From Enteroscipio rubneri (lineage in GTDB: Bacteria > Actinomycetota > Coriobacteriia > Coriobacteriales > Eggerthellaceae), in assembly GCF_002899715.1 (NCBI RefSeq), contig NZ_PPEK01000005.1:85258-149257 (forward strand): a stretch of DNA of 64,000 bases, written 5' to 3'. Below the pieces are notes generated by a model. The model did no database searches, had not been told where the DNA came from, and worked only from the letters and a program-made list of their open reading frames with translations. Below, one piece after another: positions 43,962 through 53,434 of the stretch (the first letter of the stretch is position 1; each line of letters opens with the position of its first letter). The translations under genes were made by a program, and so were the position numbers.

Positions 43962-46091
43962 ATGATCATGCAGCTCGAACATATAGCGAAGTCGTTCGGA
44001 GGACGTCAGCTCTTCCACGACGTGACGTTCCGCCTGGAAGAGTATGAGCGCCTGGCGCTCGTGGGCCCCAACGGCGCCGGCAAGACCACCATGCTCAACA
44101 TCATATCCGGCCAGGAGGACGCCGACGAGGGCCGCGTGCTGTTCGCCAAGGGCGCGCGTGTGGGCTACCTGGAGCAGGAGGCCATCGAGATGGCAGACCA
44201 GCCCATCTTCGAGGAGGTCATGTCCTCCCAGGTTGAGGTGCTGGAAGCCGAGAGGCGCCTCTACAAGCTGGAGCACGAGCTGGGCGAGGACCCCACCGAG
44301 CAGCAGCTGGCCGCCGCTGGGCGCGCCCGCGACGCCTACGAGGTGCTGGGCGGCTACACCATCGAGGCGAAGGTGCGCAGCGTCATGTTCGGCCTCGGGT
44401 TCAAGGAGGACGACCTGCGCCGCTCCACCAAGCAGTTCTCGGGCGGCTGGCAGATGCGCATCGCGCTGGCGAAGCTGCTCATCCGCAACCCCGAGGTGCT
44501 GCTGCTCGACGAGCCCACGAACCATCTGGACCTGGAGAGCGTGAAGTGGCTCGAAGGGTTCCTGCGCGGCTACGCCGGCACCGTGGTGGTGGTGAGTCAC
44601 GACCGTGCGTTCATGGACAACATGGTGGACCGTGTGGCCGAGGTGGACAACGGCCAGGTGAACCTGTACAAGGGCAACTACTCGGACTACCTCAAGGCGC
44701 GCGAGGAGCGCCTGGAGCGCCTGCGCGCCGAGGCCGCGAAGCAGGCCGAGGAGATCGCCCATATGGAGGCGTTCGTCGAGAAGTTCCGCTACAAGGCCAC
44801 GAAGTCCAAGCAGGTGCAGGATCGCGTGAAGAAGCTGGAGAAGATCAAGCGCATCGAGCTTCCCGAGGAGAAGAAGACCGTGCACTTCAACTTCAAACAG
44901 CCCCCGCGCACCGGCGACGAGGTGGTGCGTGCCCGCGGCCTGGTGAAGCGTTTCGGCGAGAAGACGGTGTACGACGGCTTCGACTTCACCATGTACCGCG
45001 GCGACAAGATAGCGCTCGTGGGCCCCAACGGCGCGGGAAAGTCCACGCTGCTGAAGATGGTGGCCGGCGCGCTTGCGCCCGACGCGGGCGCCATCGAGTA
45101 CGGCGTGCATGTGACGAAGACGTACTACGCGCAGCACCAGCTGGAGGAGCTGCACCCCGGCAACACCGTGTTCGAGGAGCTGGACCATGTGGCGCCCGGC
45201 TGGACCATCTCCCAGGTGCGCACGCTCCTGGGCGCGTTCCTGTTCACGGGCGATGCGGTGGACAAGCGCGTGAGCGTGCTGTCCGGCGGCGAGAAGAGCC
45301 GCCTGGCGCTGGCGAAGATGCTCGTGGCGCCCCGGCCGCTGCTGTGCCTGGACGAGCCCACGAACCACCTGGACATCGCGAGCGCCGATATCCTGGAGCA
45401 GGCCCTGCGCGCGTTCGAGGGCACCATCCTGTTCATCACGCACGATCGACATCTCATCCGAGGCGTTGCGAACCGCATCGTGGAAGTGACGCCCGAAAAG
45501 GTGACCAACTACGACGGCGACTACGATTACTATCTGTTCAAGAGCGGCCAACTGGACGGCCCCGCGCCCGAGGAGCGCTCGCTCGTGGACGAAGTGATGG
45601 CGGAGGACGGATCCGGCAAGAAGGGCAACAGCGCAAAGGACGGATCGAGGGCCGCGGGTTCGAAGCTCCGTGGAGCCAAAACCGTCGCGAACGTAGATCG
45701 ACGCGACTGCTCGGGCCCGGCCGAGGGCGCCGCTGCGAAGCCGGCCGGCCAGTCCGCCGAGCTCACTGCTCCGCGCGAAAGCGCTCCCAAGACCAAGGAG
45801 CAGAAGCGCCGCGAGGCCGAGGCTCGCAACCGCGCCTACGCCGCGCTCAAGAATCATCGCAAGCGCATTGCCGAGCTCGACCGTCAGATGGAGCGCGACA
45901 ACGCGCGCATGGCGGAGCTTTTAGAGCTCATGGCCGACCCGGGCTTCTATATCAATGAGGATGCCTCATCCGATGCCGTCGCCGAGCATGCCAAGCTCAA
46001 GCAGCGGCTTGCCTCGGCCGAGGAGGAATGGTTCACATTGACCGAAGAGCTGGAGGCCGAGATGGCGCGCCAGGCTGAGGAGCTGTCGTGA
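43962..46091 (+). CDS. ABC-F family ATPase (ribosome-associated)
   Basis: 709 residues with two ABC domains and no membrane part. First: GPNGAGKTT (35-43), [26 protein letters not shown]. Linker of charged helices around 240-300 (P-site tRNA interaction motif region). Second: [37 protein letters not shown]-terminal extension of about 150 residues ends in a coiled coil ([20 protein letters not shown]...), as in Uup/YdiF-type proteins. Acts on translating ribosomes. The start is ATG 43962 or 43968; an upstream in-frame ATG at 43890 has no ribosome site. Confidence 0.9.
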   Translation: MIMQLEHIAKSFGGRQLFHDVTFRLEEYERLALVGPNGAGKTTMLNIISGQEDADEGRVLFAKGARVGYLEQEAIEMADQPIFEEVMSSQVEVLEAERRLYKLEHELGEDPTEQQLAAAGRARDAYEVLGGYTIEAKVRSVMFGLGFKEDDLRRSTKQFSGGWQMRIALAKLLIRNPEVLLLDEPTNHLDLESVKWLEGFLRGYAGTVVVVSHDRAFMDNMVDRVAEVDNGQVNLYKGNYSDYLKAREERLERLRAEAAKQAEEIAHMEAFVEKFRYKATKSKQVQDRVKKLEKIKRIELPEEKKTVHFNFKQPPRTGDEVVRARGLVKRFGEKTVYDGFDFTMYRGDKIALVGPNGAGKSTLLKMVAGALAPDAGAIEYGVHVTKTYYAQHQLEELHPGNTVFEELDHVAPGWTISQVRTLLGAFLFTGDAVDKRVSVLSGGEKSRLALAKMLVAPRPLLCLDEPTNHLDIASADILEQALRAFEGTILFITHDRHLIRGVANRIVEVTPEKVTNYDGDYDYYLFKSGQLDGPAPEERSLVDEVMAEDGSGKKGNSAKDGSRAAGSKLRGAKTVANVDRRDCSGPAEGAAAKPAGQSAELTAPRESAPKTKEQKRREAEARNRAYAALKNHRKRIAELDRQMERDNARMAELLELMADPGFYINEDASSDAVAEHAKLKQRLASAEEEWFTLTEELEAEMARQAEELS

Positions 46092-46099
46092 GGGCGGGC

Positions 46100-46166
46100 G
46101 GGTGGACGCCCCGTCGATCGAGCGGTCCTCGCTTCTCTTCGGAACTCGCTTGGCGGGCGTCCACCC
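46100..46166 (+). repeat. palindromic element, copy B (43-base core)
   Basis: Arms GGGTGGACGCCC and GGGCGTCCACCC (46100-46111 with 46155-46166) enclose a 43-base core (46112-46154) that aligns gap-free with copy A at 29478 (33 of 43 identical). Starts 8 bases after the ABC-F stop and ends 79 bases before trmL. Confidence 0.75.
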
Positions 46167-46245
46167 ACTCGTCCTACGCTCGGTTTTCGCTGGCTGGTCC
46201 TCTCGGCCTCCAGCCCTTCGCCCGCTGCGGAAGGAGCGAACACGC

Positions 46246-46707
46246 GTGCTGAACATCGTGCTCGTGGAGCCCGAGATACCACAAAATACGGGCAACATCG
46301 TGCGGACGTGCGCGTGTGTAGGCGCGCGGCTGCACTTGGTGGAGCCGCTGGGGTTTCGTCTGACGCAGAAGAACCTCGCGCGTGCCGGATGCGACTATTG
46401 GGATGAGGCGGATATTGTGCGCTGGCCGTGCGCCGATGCATTTTTCGAGGCTCATGACGTTGACGAGCTGCACCTGTTCACCGGGCAGGCGCGTCGCTCA
46501 TTCGCCGAGACGGCGTATGGCGAGGAAGCCTATCTGGTGTTCGGACGCGAAAGTCGAGGGCTTGATCTGCATCTCATCGAGGCACATGCAAGCCGCTGCG
46601 TGCGCATTCCCATGCGCGAGGGCCTGCGCAGTCTCAATCTGGGCAACGCCGTGGCGGTGGCCGCGTACGAGGCCCTGCGTCAGCAAGGATGGCCGGGACT
46701 TTCGTAG
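46246..46707 (+). CDS. trmL: tRNA (cytidine/uridine(34)-2'-O)-methyltransferase
   Basis: 153 residues, the size of E. coli TrmL (YibK). SPOUT-fold signatures: MLNIVLVEPEIPQNTGNIVR at the start, GFRLTQKNLARAGCDYW, VFGRESRGL and RSLNLGNAVAVAAYE with the knot. Methylates the wobble ribose of leucine tRNAs. GTG 46246 follows GGAAGGAG by nine bases. Downstream of the palindromic element and the ABC-F gene. Confidence 0.93.
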   Translation: MLNIVLVEPEIPQNTGNIVRTCACVGARLHLVEPLGFRLTQKNLARAGCDYWDEADIVRWPCADAFFEAHDVDELHLFTGQARRSFAETAYGEEAYLVFGRESRGLDLHLIEAHASRCVRIPMREGLRSLNLGNAVAVAAYEALRQQGWPGLS

Positions 46708-46840
46708 GATCGATGTGATCATGTGCAGGGAGAATGCTCCCGGCTGTCGCATAGCCTCGTCGACGACGAGCTGTCGCATGCGATAGGAATGCCGCCCTAG
46801 CCGCCCAGGCCCTCGTTCGCTGCTTTAGCGGGATAAAGCG

Positions 46841-46868
46841 TTGGCCGGCATAACGAAATGTGTATACT
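46841..46868 (+). promoter_or_regulatory. sigma-70-type promoter of serC
   Basis: TTGGCC (46841-46846), 16-base spacer, TATACT (46863-46868), 41 bases before the serC ATG. Confidence 0.6.
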
Positions 46869-46909
46869 TAATCACATTATCATGAAGCTCGTTCAAGGAG
46901 GTCGTCACT

Positions 46910-47992
46910 ATGGCGCGTGTCTACAACTTCTCCGCCGGTCCTGCGGTGCTGCCTGAGGAGGTGCTTGCCCAGGCCGCGTCCGAGATGCTCGACTACCAAG
47001 GCTGCGGCATGTCGGTCATGGAGATGTCCCACCGCTCCGCCGCGTTCAAAAGCATCATCGAAGGAGCCGAGCAGGATCTGCGCGACCTCATGGGCATCCC
47101 CGACAACTACCGCGTGTTATTTCTGCAGGGCGGCGCGTCCACGCAGTTCGCCGCCATCCCCATGAACCTCATGCAGAACAAAGCGGCCGACTACATCGTG
47201 AGCGGCTCCTGGTCGAAGAAGGCCTTCAAGGAGGCCAAGATGTACGGCGACGCGCGTTGCGTGGCCTCCTCCGAGGACGAGAACTTCTCCTACGTGCCCG
47301 ACGTGCGCGCCCTCGAGCTCTCCGATGACGCCGACTACGTCTACATCTGCCAGAACGAGACCATCTACGGCACCGTGTACCACGAGCTGCCCGACACGAA
47401 CGGCAAGCCGCTCGTGGCCGACGTGTCGTCGTGCTTCCTCTCCGAGCCCATCGACGTCGAGAGGTACGGCCTCATCTACGGCGGCGTGCAGAAGAACGTC
47501 GGACCGGCCGGCGTCACCATCGTCATCGTGCGCGACGACCTCGTCACCGAGGACGTGCTGCCCGGCACGCCCACCATGCTGCGCTTCAAGACGATGGCCG
47601 ACAATGACAGCCTGTACAACACGCCTCCGTGCTACGGGATCTACATCTGCGGGCTCGTGTTCAAGTGGTTGAAGGCCCAAGGCGGCCTCGAGGGCATGCA
47701 GAAGCGCAACCGGGAGAAGGCGCAGCTGCTCTACGACTACCTAGATGCGAGCAAGCTCTTCAGCGGCACGGCACGCGTGGAGGACCGCTCCATCATGAAC
47801 GTGCCGTTCGTCACGGGAAGCGACGAGCTGGACGCGAAGTTCGTCGCCGAGGCGAAGAAGGCCGGCATCGAGAACATCAAGGGCCACCGCAGCGTGGGCG
47901 GCATGCGCGCGAGCATCTACAACGCCATGCCCCGCGAGGGCGTGAAGGCGCTCGTGGAGTTCATGGAGAAGTTCGAGGCCGAGAACGCCTAG
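46910..47992 (+). CDS. serC: phosphoserine aminotransferase
   Basis: 360 residues, normal length. Makes phosphoserine from 3-phosphohydroxypyruvate and glutamate. Signatures: YNFSAGPAVLPEEVLAQA at the N-terminus, GGASTQFAAIPMNL, the PLP lysine in GGVQKNVGPAG and the C-terminal HRSVGGMRASIYNAMP. AAGGAGG precedes the ATG. Has its own promoter. Confidence 0.97.
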   Translation: MARVYNFSAGPAVLPEEVLAQAASEMLDYQGCGMSVMEMSHRSAAFKSIIEGAEQDLRDLMGIPDNYRVLFLQGGASTQFAAIPMNLMQNKAADYIVSGSWSKKAFKEAKMYGDARCVASSEDENFSYVPDVRALELSDDADYVYICQNETIYGTVYHELPDTNGKPLVADVSSCFLSEPIDVERYGLIYGGVQKNVGPAGVTIVIVRDDLVTEDVLPGTPTMLRFKTMADNDSLYNTPPCYGIYICGLVFKWLKAQGGLEGMQKRNREKAQLLYDYLDASKLFSGTARVEDRSIMNVPFVTGSDELDAKFVAEAKKAGIENIKGHRSVGGMRASIYNAMPREGVKALVEFMEKFEAENA

Positions 47993-48079
47993 GCTGCGGC
48001 TCGCCGAATCCGATCATGCGCCGGCGCCCTGCGACAATGAGTACGCAGAGCGCCGAGCTGTCGAAGAAAGGAGAGCGGT

Positions 48080-48925
48080 ATGTTCGACGGTCCTGTTTGG
48101 ATGATCACCGGTGCCAGCCGAGGATTGGGAAGCGAGTTCGCGAAGGTTGCCCTCGAAGGCGGTTGCCGCGTTGCTGCGACCGCTCGTCGGCCCGAAGCGG
48201 TGAGCGAAGCGCTTGGAAAACAGGAAGGCCTCGTGGCGGTCGCGCTCGACGTGTGCGACACCGATACAATAGCCGATGCCGTGCAGCGCGTCCTTGACGC
48301 GTTCGGCCGTATCGACGTGCTGGTGAACAACGCAGGCTACGGCATCTTCGGCGCGCTCGAGGAGACCACCGATGCGGAAACGCGCGCAATATTCGACACG
48401 AACGTGTTCGGCATGATGAACGTGACTCGTGCGGTGCTTCCCGCGATGCGCGCGCAGGGGGCGGGCCGTATCGTCAATATCGGCTCCATGGCCAGCTTCG
48501 CCTGTGATCCGGGAGGAGCGCTCTACGATTCGACCAAGTTTGCCGTGGCCGCCGTGAGCGAGGCGTTGGCGCTCGAGATGAAGGGCTTCGGTATCGAGAG
48601 CATGGTGGTCGAGCCCGGCATGTTCCGCACGAACTTCTTCGACTCGAGTTCGATCCGTTCGCCCGAGGCGCCTCTCGACGTATACGACGGCACGCCTGCG
48701 CGCGGCGCCCAGGAGTTTTGCCTCGGCCACAACCATCGGCAGCACGGCGATCCGCGCAAGGCCGCGCAGCTTGTTTTCGACATCGTCTCGGCCGACGAGC
48801 CGCTCCCTTTGTGGCTGCCTGTCGGCAAGGACTCCGTCAAGAAGTTCGAAACGAAGCTCGCCGGCATGATCGACTCCGTCCAACCCTTCAAGGAACGCTG
48901 CTGCGACTGCTTCGTCGACGAGTAG
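48080..48925 (+). CDS. short-chain dehydrogenase/reductase
   Basis: 281 residues. NAD(P) motif TGASRGLG (10-17), NNAGYG, and the catalytic YDSTK with an upstream serine in NIGSMASF. The substrate is unknown; the C-terminus ends in a cysteine-rich ERCCDCFVDE. Preceded by AAAGGAGAG. 87 bases after serC, same strand, but with no clear functional link. Confidence 0.92.
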   Translation: MFDGPVWMITGASRGLGSEFAKVALEGGCRVAATARRPEAVSEALGKQEGLVAVALDVCDTDTIADAVQRVLDAFGRIDVLVNNAGYGIFGALEETTDAETRAIFDTNVFGMMNVTRAVLPAMRAQGAGRIVNIGSMASFACDPGGALYDSTKFAVAAVSEALALEMKGFGIESMVVEPGMFRTNFFDSSSIRSPEAPLDVYDGTPARGAQEFCLGHNHRQHGDPRKAAQLVFDIVSADEPLPLWLPVGKDSVKKFETKLAGMIDSVQPFKERCCDCFVDE

Positions 48926-49027
48926 CGCGAGCCGTTGTCAGCTGCCTGTCGCCACGACGGGGGCACTTGTGAAGTTTCCCCGGCCGAGTGCATGGGTGCC
49001 CGAGGTTGCGATAGACTGGTCAGCATT

Positions 49028-49714
49028 ATGTCTGCAACGTTGCCGTATATCATCATCAGCGTCCTGTGCTTCGTTCCGGCCATCGTGCTGCACGAGGCCA
49101 GCCACGGGTTCGCCGCCTACAAGCTGGGCGACCCGACGGCGCAGCGCGCCGGGCGGCTTTCGTTCAATCCGCTCAAGCATGTGGATCCGTTCGGCACTGT
49201 CATCATGCCGCTGCTGCTCATCGCCATGAACATGCCGGTCTTCGGCTACGCGAAGCCCGTTCCGTACAATCCAGCCTACTTCGAGGATCCCCGCAAGGGT
49301 GACCTTATCGTGGGTTTGGCCGGCCCCGCCGCCAACCTTGCCATGGCTGCGCTGGCGGGCCTGGTCGCATGGGCGCTCTACCTTGTCCTGCCGGTGGCCC
49401 AGCTCGTACAGCAAAACGAGCTCTTCTATTATTTCTATCTCATGTTCCTTCCAATGTTCGCGCTCATCAACCTGTACCTCATGTTCTTCAACCTGCTGCC
49501 CATCCCCCCGCTCGATGGCTCGTCGATCTTTGCGTTCTTCCTGCCGCCGAAATACCTGCCGAAGTACTACAAGGTACAGCAGTACGCGCTGCCGGTGTTC
49601 CTGGTCGTCGTGCTCCTGCTGCCCTACGTGCTCCACTTCAACCCGATCGGGCTTTATCTCGACGCCACAGCCGGCTCGGTAGCCAACCTGCTGTTCCCGT
49701 TCCGCGTCTCGTAG
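49028..49714 (+). CDS. site-2-protease-like (M50) membrane metallopeptidase
   Basis: 228 residues, about six membrane segments. Zinc motif HEASH (22-26) in the first helix and NLLPIPPLDGS, which carries the third ligand, in a later one. This is the short SpoIVFB-like M50 type found beside scpA in many Gram-positives. It may cleave membrane-bound regulators. The ATG lacks a strong ribosome site. Eight bases before scpA. Confidence 0.9.
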   Translation: MSATLPYIIISVLCFVPAIVLHEASHGFAAYKLGDPTAQRAGRLSFNPLKHVDPFGTVIMPLLLIAMNMPVFGYAKPVPYNPAYFEDPRKGDLIVGLAGPAANLAMAALAGLVAWALYLVLPVAQLVQQNELFYYFYLMFLPMFALINLYLMFFNLLPIPPLDGSSIFAFFLPPKYLPKYYKVQQYALPVFLVVVLLLPYVLHFNPIGLYLDATAGSVANLLFPFRVS

Positions 49715-49722
49715 GACCGCCC

Positions 49723-50514
49723 ATGTCGTACAAGGTTCGCATAGACAGCTTCGAAGGGCCGTTCGACCTCCTGCTGTACCTGGTCAGTCGCCAGAAGGTG
49801 GACATCGGCGCCATCTCCATTACGCAGATTGCCGATCAGTACCTGGCTGAGGTGTCGCGCATGGACACGCTCGATCTCGATGTGGCGAGCGATTTTTTGC
49901 TGGTGGCCTCGACGCTTCTGGAGATCAAAGCCGAGAGTCTGCTGCCGCGCGAGCGCGATGCGGCGGTCGACGAGCTGGAGGAGCTCGCACCGAGCGAGGC
50001 GCGCGATATGCTTGTGGAACGGCTCCTCGCGTACAAGCAGTACAAGAACGCCGCGAGCGCGTTGCATATGCGCTTTGTCTCGGAGGGCCGCATGCATGCG
50101 CGACCGTTCGGGCCCGACGCGTGCTTTTTGAACCTCATGCCAGACTATCTCAAAGACGTGACGCTGGACGGCCTGGCACTTCTGGCGGCGCGCGCCCTTG
50201 CGCGGCGCGACGTGTTCCTTTTGGAATCCGAGCATATCGCCGCGAAGCCCATTCCGGTGGAGGTGCACGTGCGGGCCATTCATCAGCGCATCCGCAACAA
50301 GAAGGCGTTGCGCTTTTCGGAGCTCGTGAACGAGCGCACGCCGATCCCCGTCGTGGTGGTGACGTTCTTGGCCATCCTCGAGCTGTACAAGCGCGCGATG
50401 GTGAAGATCGAACAAGCCGAGCTGTTCGGCGATATCGACATCCGCTATATCGAGGGGTCTGGCGAGCTGCTGCTCGAGGGGGAGGATGCCCTCACGTCCG
50501 TGGAGGAAGGATAG
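49723..50514 (+). CDS. scpA: segregation and condensation protein A
   Basis: 263 residues. Kleisin of the SMC-ScpAB condensin. Signature N-terminus VRIDSFEGPFDLLLYLVSRQ, then DLDVASDFLLVASTLLEIKA; the C-terminus has the winged-helix VVVTFLAILELYKRAMVKI. Six bases before scpB, so co-transcribed. Confidence 0.96.
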   Translation: MSYKVRIDSFEGPFDLLLYLVSRQKVDIGAISITQIADQYLAEVSRMDTLDLDVASDFLLVASTLLEIKAESLLPRERDAAVDELEELAPSEARDMLVERLLAYKQYKNAASALHMRFVSEGRMHARPFGPDACFLNLMPDYLKDVTLDGLALLAARALARRDVFLLESEHIAAKPIPVEVHVRAIHQRIRNKKALRFSELVNERTPIPVVVVTFLAILELYKRAMVKIEQAELFGDIDIRYIEGSGELLLEGEDALTSVEEG

Positions 50515-50520
50515 GCTCCC

Positions 50521-51330
50521 ATGTTCCAAGGCTTGCAGGAAAACCAGCTTAAAGGGGCCGTTGAGGCGCTGCTGTTCGTTACCGACGAACCGGTGGGAAC
50601 CATCGCGCTCGCCGATATGCTGGAAGTGGAGCCGCTCGAGGCAGAGCGCGCACTCGTGGATTTGCGCGAGCAGCTGGCGGAGGAGAACCGCGGCATCCAG
50701 CTGCGCGAGGTGGCCGGCGGATGGCGCTTGTACACCCATCCGGTGTACCATGAGCTCATCGAGAAGTACGTGCTGTCATGGGATACGCGCAAGCTCTCGC
50801 AGGCGGCTATGGAGACGCTCGCCATCGTGGCATACATGCAACCGGTCACGCGAAGCGGCGTGGCTAGCGTGCGCGGCGTGAACTCGGACAGCTCCATCAA
50901 CTCGCTCGTGGAAAAAGGACTCGTGCGCGAAGCGGGCGTTGCCGACTCTCCGGGCAATCCCACGCTCTACGCCACGACGCGTGCGTTTTTGGAAAAGTTC
51001 GGGCTGCGTTCGACTGTCGATCTGCCCGACCTCGACCAATTCGCGCCTGACGACGATACGCGCACCTTTATCCGAGAGCGTCTTTCTGCGACGCGCGAGG
51101 ACGTGCGCATCGCCGAGGGCGCGCGCCTGGGCGGAGAGGGAGACGATCCTCTCGACGGCATGGAGTTCGAGCTTGATGATGAAGCCGCGGTCGTGAGCAT
51201 GGAGACGCCGCGTGAGGAGGCCGCCGCCGATGCAGCTCAGCAGATGCTCGCTGAGGCCATTTCGAGCGGGTTCGGGCTTGTGGAGAAGATCGACTTCGAA
51301 GACCTGACGTTCGAGACGGACGATGAGTAA
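50521..51330 (+). CDS. scpB: segregation and condensation protein B
   Basis: 269 residues. Tandem winged helices; blocks GAVEALLFVTDEPV, ETLAIVAYMQPVTRSGVASV, RGVNSDSSINSLVEKGLV. An acidic tail of about 80 residues beyond the usual end (EDDPLDGMEFELDDEA...) makes it longer than typical ScpB. Overlaps rluB by 8 bases. Confidence 0.95.
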   Translation: MFQGLQENQLKGAVEALLFVTDEPVGTIALADMLEVEPLEAERALVDLREQLAEENRGIQLREVAGGWRLYTHPVYHELIEKYVLSWDTRKLSQAAMETLAIVAYMQPVTRSGVASVRGVNSDSSINSLVEKGLVREAGVADSPGNPTLYATTRAFLEKFGLRSTVDLPDLDQFAPDDDTRTFIRERLSATREDVRIAEGARLGGEGDDPLDGMEFELDDEAAVVSMETPREEAAADAAQQMLAEAISSGFGLVEKIDFEDLTFETDDE

Positions 51331-52171
51331 CCCCGAGCCTCGCATCGTGCCCATGCGGCTGCAGAAGTTCCTCGCTCGGGCAGGGGTGGCGAGCCGGCGC
51401 GGGTCGGAGAACCTCATGACGGCCGAACGCGTCACGGTGAACGGGCGGGTGGTGACCGAGCTTGGAAGCAAGGTGGATCCGCTCGTGGACGAGGTGGCCG
51501 TAGATGGCAAAGTGGTGCGGCTTGCCGATGGGCCGGTCACGCTCATGCTGCACAAGCCGGCCGGCTTCGTGACCACGATGTCCGATCCGCAGGGGCGTCC
51601 TACCGTGGCCGAGCTCGTGCCGACGGAGGCTTGCCCGGGACTTTTTCCGGTGGGCCGGCTCGACGCCGATACGACGGGGCTTCTGCTGTTTTCCACCGAC
51701 GGAGAGCTGGGAAACGGGCTTTTGCACCCCAAACGCCACGTAGTGAAGCGCTACCTTGCTTGCGTGGAAGGTCGTCCCACGGAGCGCGAACTCGAAGCGC
51801 TGCGCCATGGCATCGAACTCGACGATGGACTCGCTCTGCCGGCCGACGCGCGCCTGCTCGAAGGCGGCGCGGCGATGCGCGCAGGCCGCGTGCTCGACGT
51901 GCCGCCCGCAGTGCCGCCGCGCTCCTCCCGCGAGTACGCGGATGCGTGCCGGGGGCGCGCGGCAAAGCGCTCGTTTGTGCGCATTTGCCTGCGCGAGGGG
52001 AGGAAGCGCCAGGTCAAGCGTATGCTTGGAGCCATCGGGCACCCAGTGGTGGCGCTGCATCGCGACTCGTTCGGGCCGCTCGAGCTGGGGGAGCTTCCTC
52101 GGGGCTCCTGGCGCGAGCTCTCGGCCGACGAAGTGGCAGCGCTGCATGCGGCGGCCGAGAGCCGCGATTAA
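51323..52171 (+). CDS. rluB: 23S rRNA pseudouridine synthase, RluB-type
   Basis: 282 residues. N-terminal S4 domain (RLQKFLARAGVASRRGSE) and a pseudouridine synthase domain with the catalytic Asp in VGRLDADTTGLLLFS and the later REGRKRQVKRML. An insert (RVLDVPPAVPPRSSREYADA) breaks the usual sequence before FVRICLREG. Could be RluB or a close relative (RsuA group); gene order after scpB favours RluB. Confidence 0.92.
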   Translation: MSNPEPRIVPMRLQKFLARAGVASRRGSENLMTAERVTVNGRVVTELGSKVDPLVDEVAVDGKVVRLADGPVTLMLHKPAGFVTTMSDPQGRPTVAELVPTEACPGLFPVGRLDADTTGLLLFSTDGELGNGLLHPKRHVVKRYLACVEGRPTERELEALRHGIELDDGLALPADARLLEGGAAMRAGRVLDVPPAVPPRSSREYADACRGRAAKRSFVRICLREGRKRQVKRMLGAIGHPVVALHRDSFGPLELGELPRGSWRELSADEVAALHAAAESRD

Positions 52172-52258
52172 TGCTAGAATGATGCCGGATACGTCCGTTC
52201 CGGACGCATTCCATAAACGAAACGCATGATCATACGAGAGGGAGAGGTGCCGTACCGC

Positions 52259-53434
52259 ATGGCGTACAAGCAATCAGCGCAGACGGATCGGACGGGTTTC
52301 GAGCGCATTGCCGTCGTCGGTTTCGGCCTCGTCGGCGCATCGTTCGCTGCTGCGGTCCGCTCCGTGCATCCGGGCACGAAGATGCTCGCCGTCGACGTCG
52401 ACGCGCGCACGCTGCAGGAGGCCGTCCAGCGCGGCTGGGCGACGGAGGGCGCGCTGCCCGATGACCCAGTGTTCGAGCGATTCGTGCGCGAAGGCTGCGA
52501 CCTCGTTGTGCTTGCGGCGCCCGTGGATGCGGTGGAGGGACATCTGAAGCGTCTTGCCGCCTGGGATTTCTGCGGGATCGTCACCGATACGGCATCCACG
52601 AAGGCTCGCATTTCCGAGGCAGCTGCAAGGATCCTGCCGCATCCTGAGCACTTTGTGCCCGGCCACCCCATGGCCGGCTCGGAGAAGAACGGTATCGACG
52701 GAGCGCGCCCCGATCTGTTCAAAGGCGCGCATTGGATCCTCTGCCCGGATGCGAACACGCCCGCCGAGCATTTTCCGCGCCTGCACGAGCTTGTCACCTC
52801 GCTCGGCGCACGCGTCATCGCGCTTCCGCGCGAGGACCACGATGCGGCCGTCGCCGTCGTGAGCCACGTGCCTCACATCATGGCTTCATCGCTCATGCAT
52901 CTGGCGAGCCGGCATGCCGACGACCAGCAGGCGCTCATGCGCCTGGCCGCCGGCGGCTTCAAGGATTCCACGCGCATCGCGGCCGGCTCTCCCGAGTTGT
53001 GGTGCGGCATCGCGTTTGACAATCGCGAGGCTCTGGGAGAAGGGCTGGCTGAGATGCAGGGTATCATCGGCTCGTTCGCAGATGCGCTTGCATCTGACGA
53101 CCGCGCAGCGCTCACGGCACTCCTGGCCGAAGCCGCCGAGGCCCGCCGGGCGCTGCCTGCGGCGTGGGTGCCCTCCACGGAGCGCCTCTTGGAAGTGCGC
53201 ATTCCCATGGAGGACCGTCCCGGCGTGGTGGCCGAGGTCACTACCGTCACGAGCTCGGCGGGCTGCAATATCCAATCCATCGAGATCGACCACGTCACCG
53301 AGGACAGCGCCGTGCTCAGCCTCGTGCTCACCGATGAGGGCGACGTCGGGCGGCTGTCCGCGCAGCTCATCAATGCAGGTTTCTCAGTTTCGTTCAGCCC
53401 GTTGACGGCAAAGGAGCATACTCATGTCGCATGA
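52259..53434 (+). CDS. tyrA: prephenate dehydrogenase with C-terminal ACT domain
   Basis: 391 residues. NAD motif IAVVGFGLVGASFAAAV, HPMAGSEKNGIDGA and the SHVPHIMASSL segment with catalytic residues; a C-terminal ACT domain (LLEVRIPMEDRPGVVAEVTT...) probably gives tyrosine feedback control. ATG 52259 is used because GAGAGGGAGAGG lies upstream. Overlaps aroA by 11 bases. Confidence 0.94.
   Translation: MAYKQSAQTDRTGFERIAVVGFGLVGASFAAAVRSVHPGTKMLAVDVDARTLQEAVQRGWATEGALPDDPVFERFVREGCDLVVLAAPVDAVEGHLKRLAAWDFCGIVTDTASTKARISEAAARILPHPEHFVPGHPMAGSEKNGIDGARPDLFKGAHWILCPDANTPAEHFPRLHELVTSLGARVIALPREDHDAAVAVVSHVPHIMASSLMHLASRHADDQQALMRLAAGGFKDSTRIAAGSPELWCGIAFDNREALGEGLAEMQGIIGSFADALASDDRAALTALLAEAAEARRALPAAWVPSTERLLEVRIPMEDRPGVVAEVTTVTSSAGCNIQSIEIDHVTEDSAVLSLVLTDEGDVGRLSAQLINAGFSVSFSPLTAKEHTHVA

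Noticed and set aside
43884..45857. A 657-codon open frame antisense to the ABC-F gene
   Set aside because: It lies wholly opposite a textbook ABC-F gene, has low-complexity Leu/His/Arg-rich translation and no ribosome site; long antisense frames are expected in GC-rich coding DNA.
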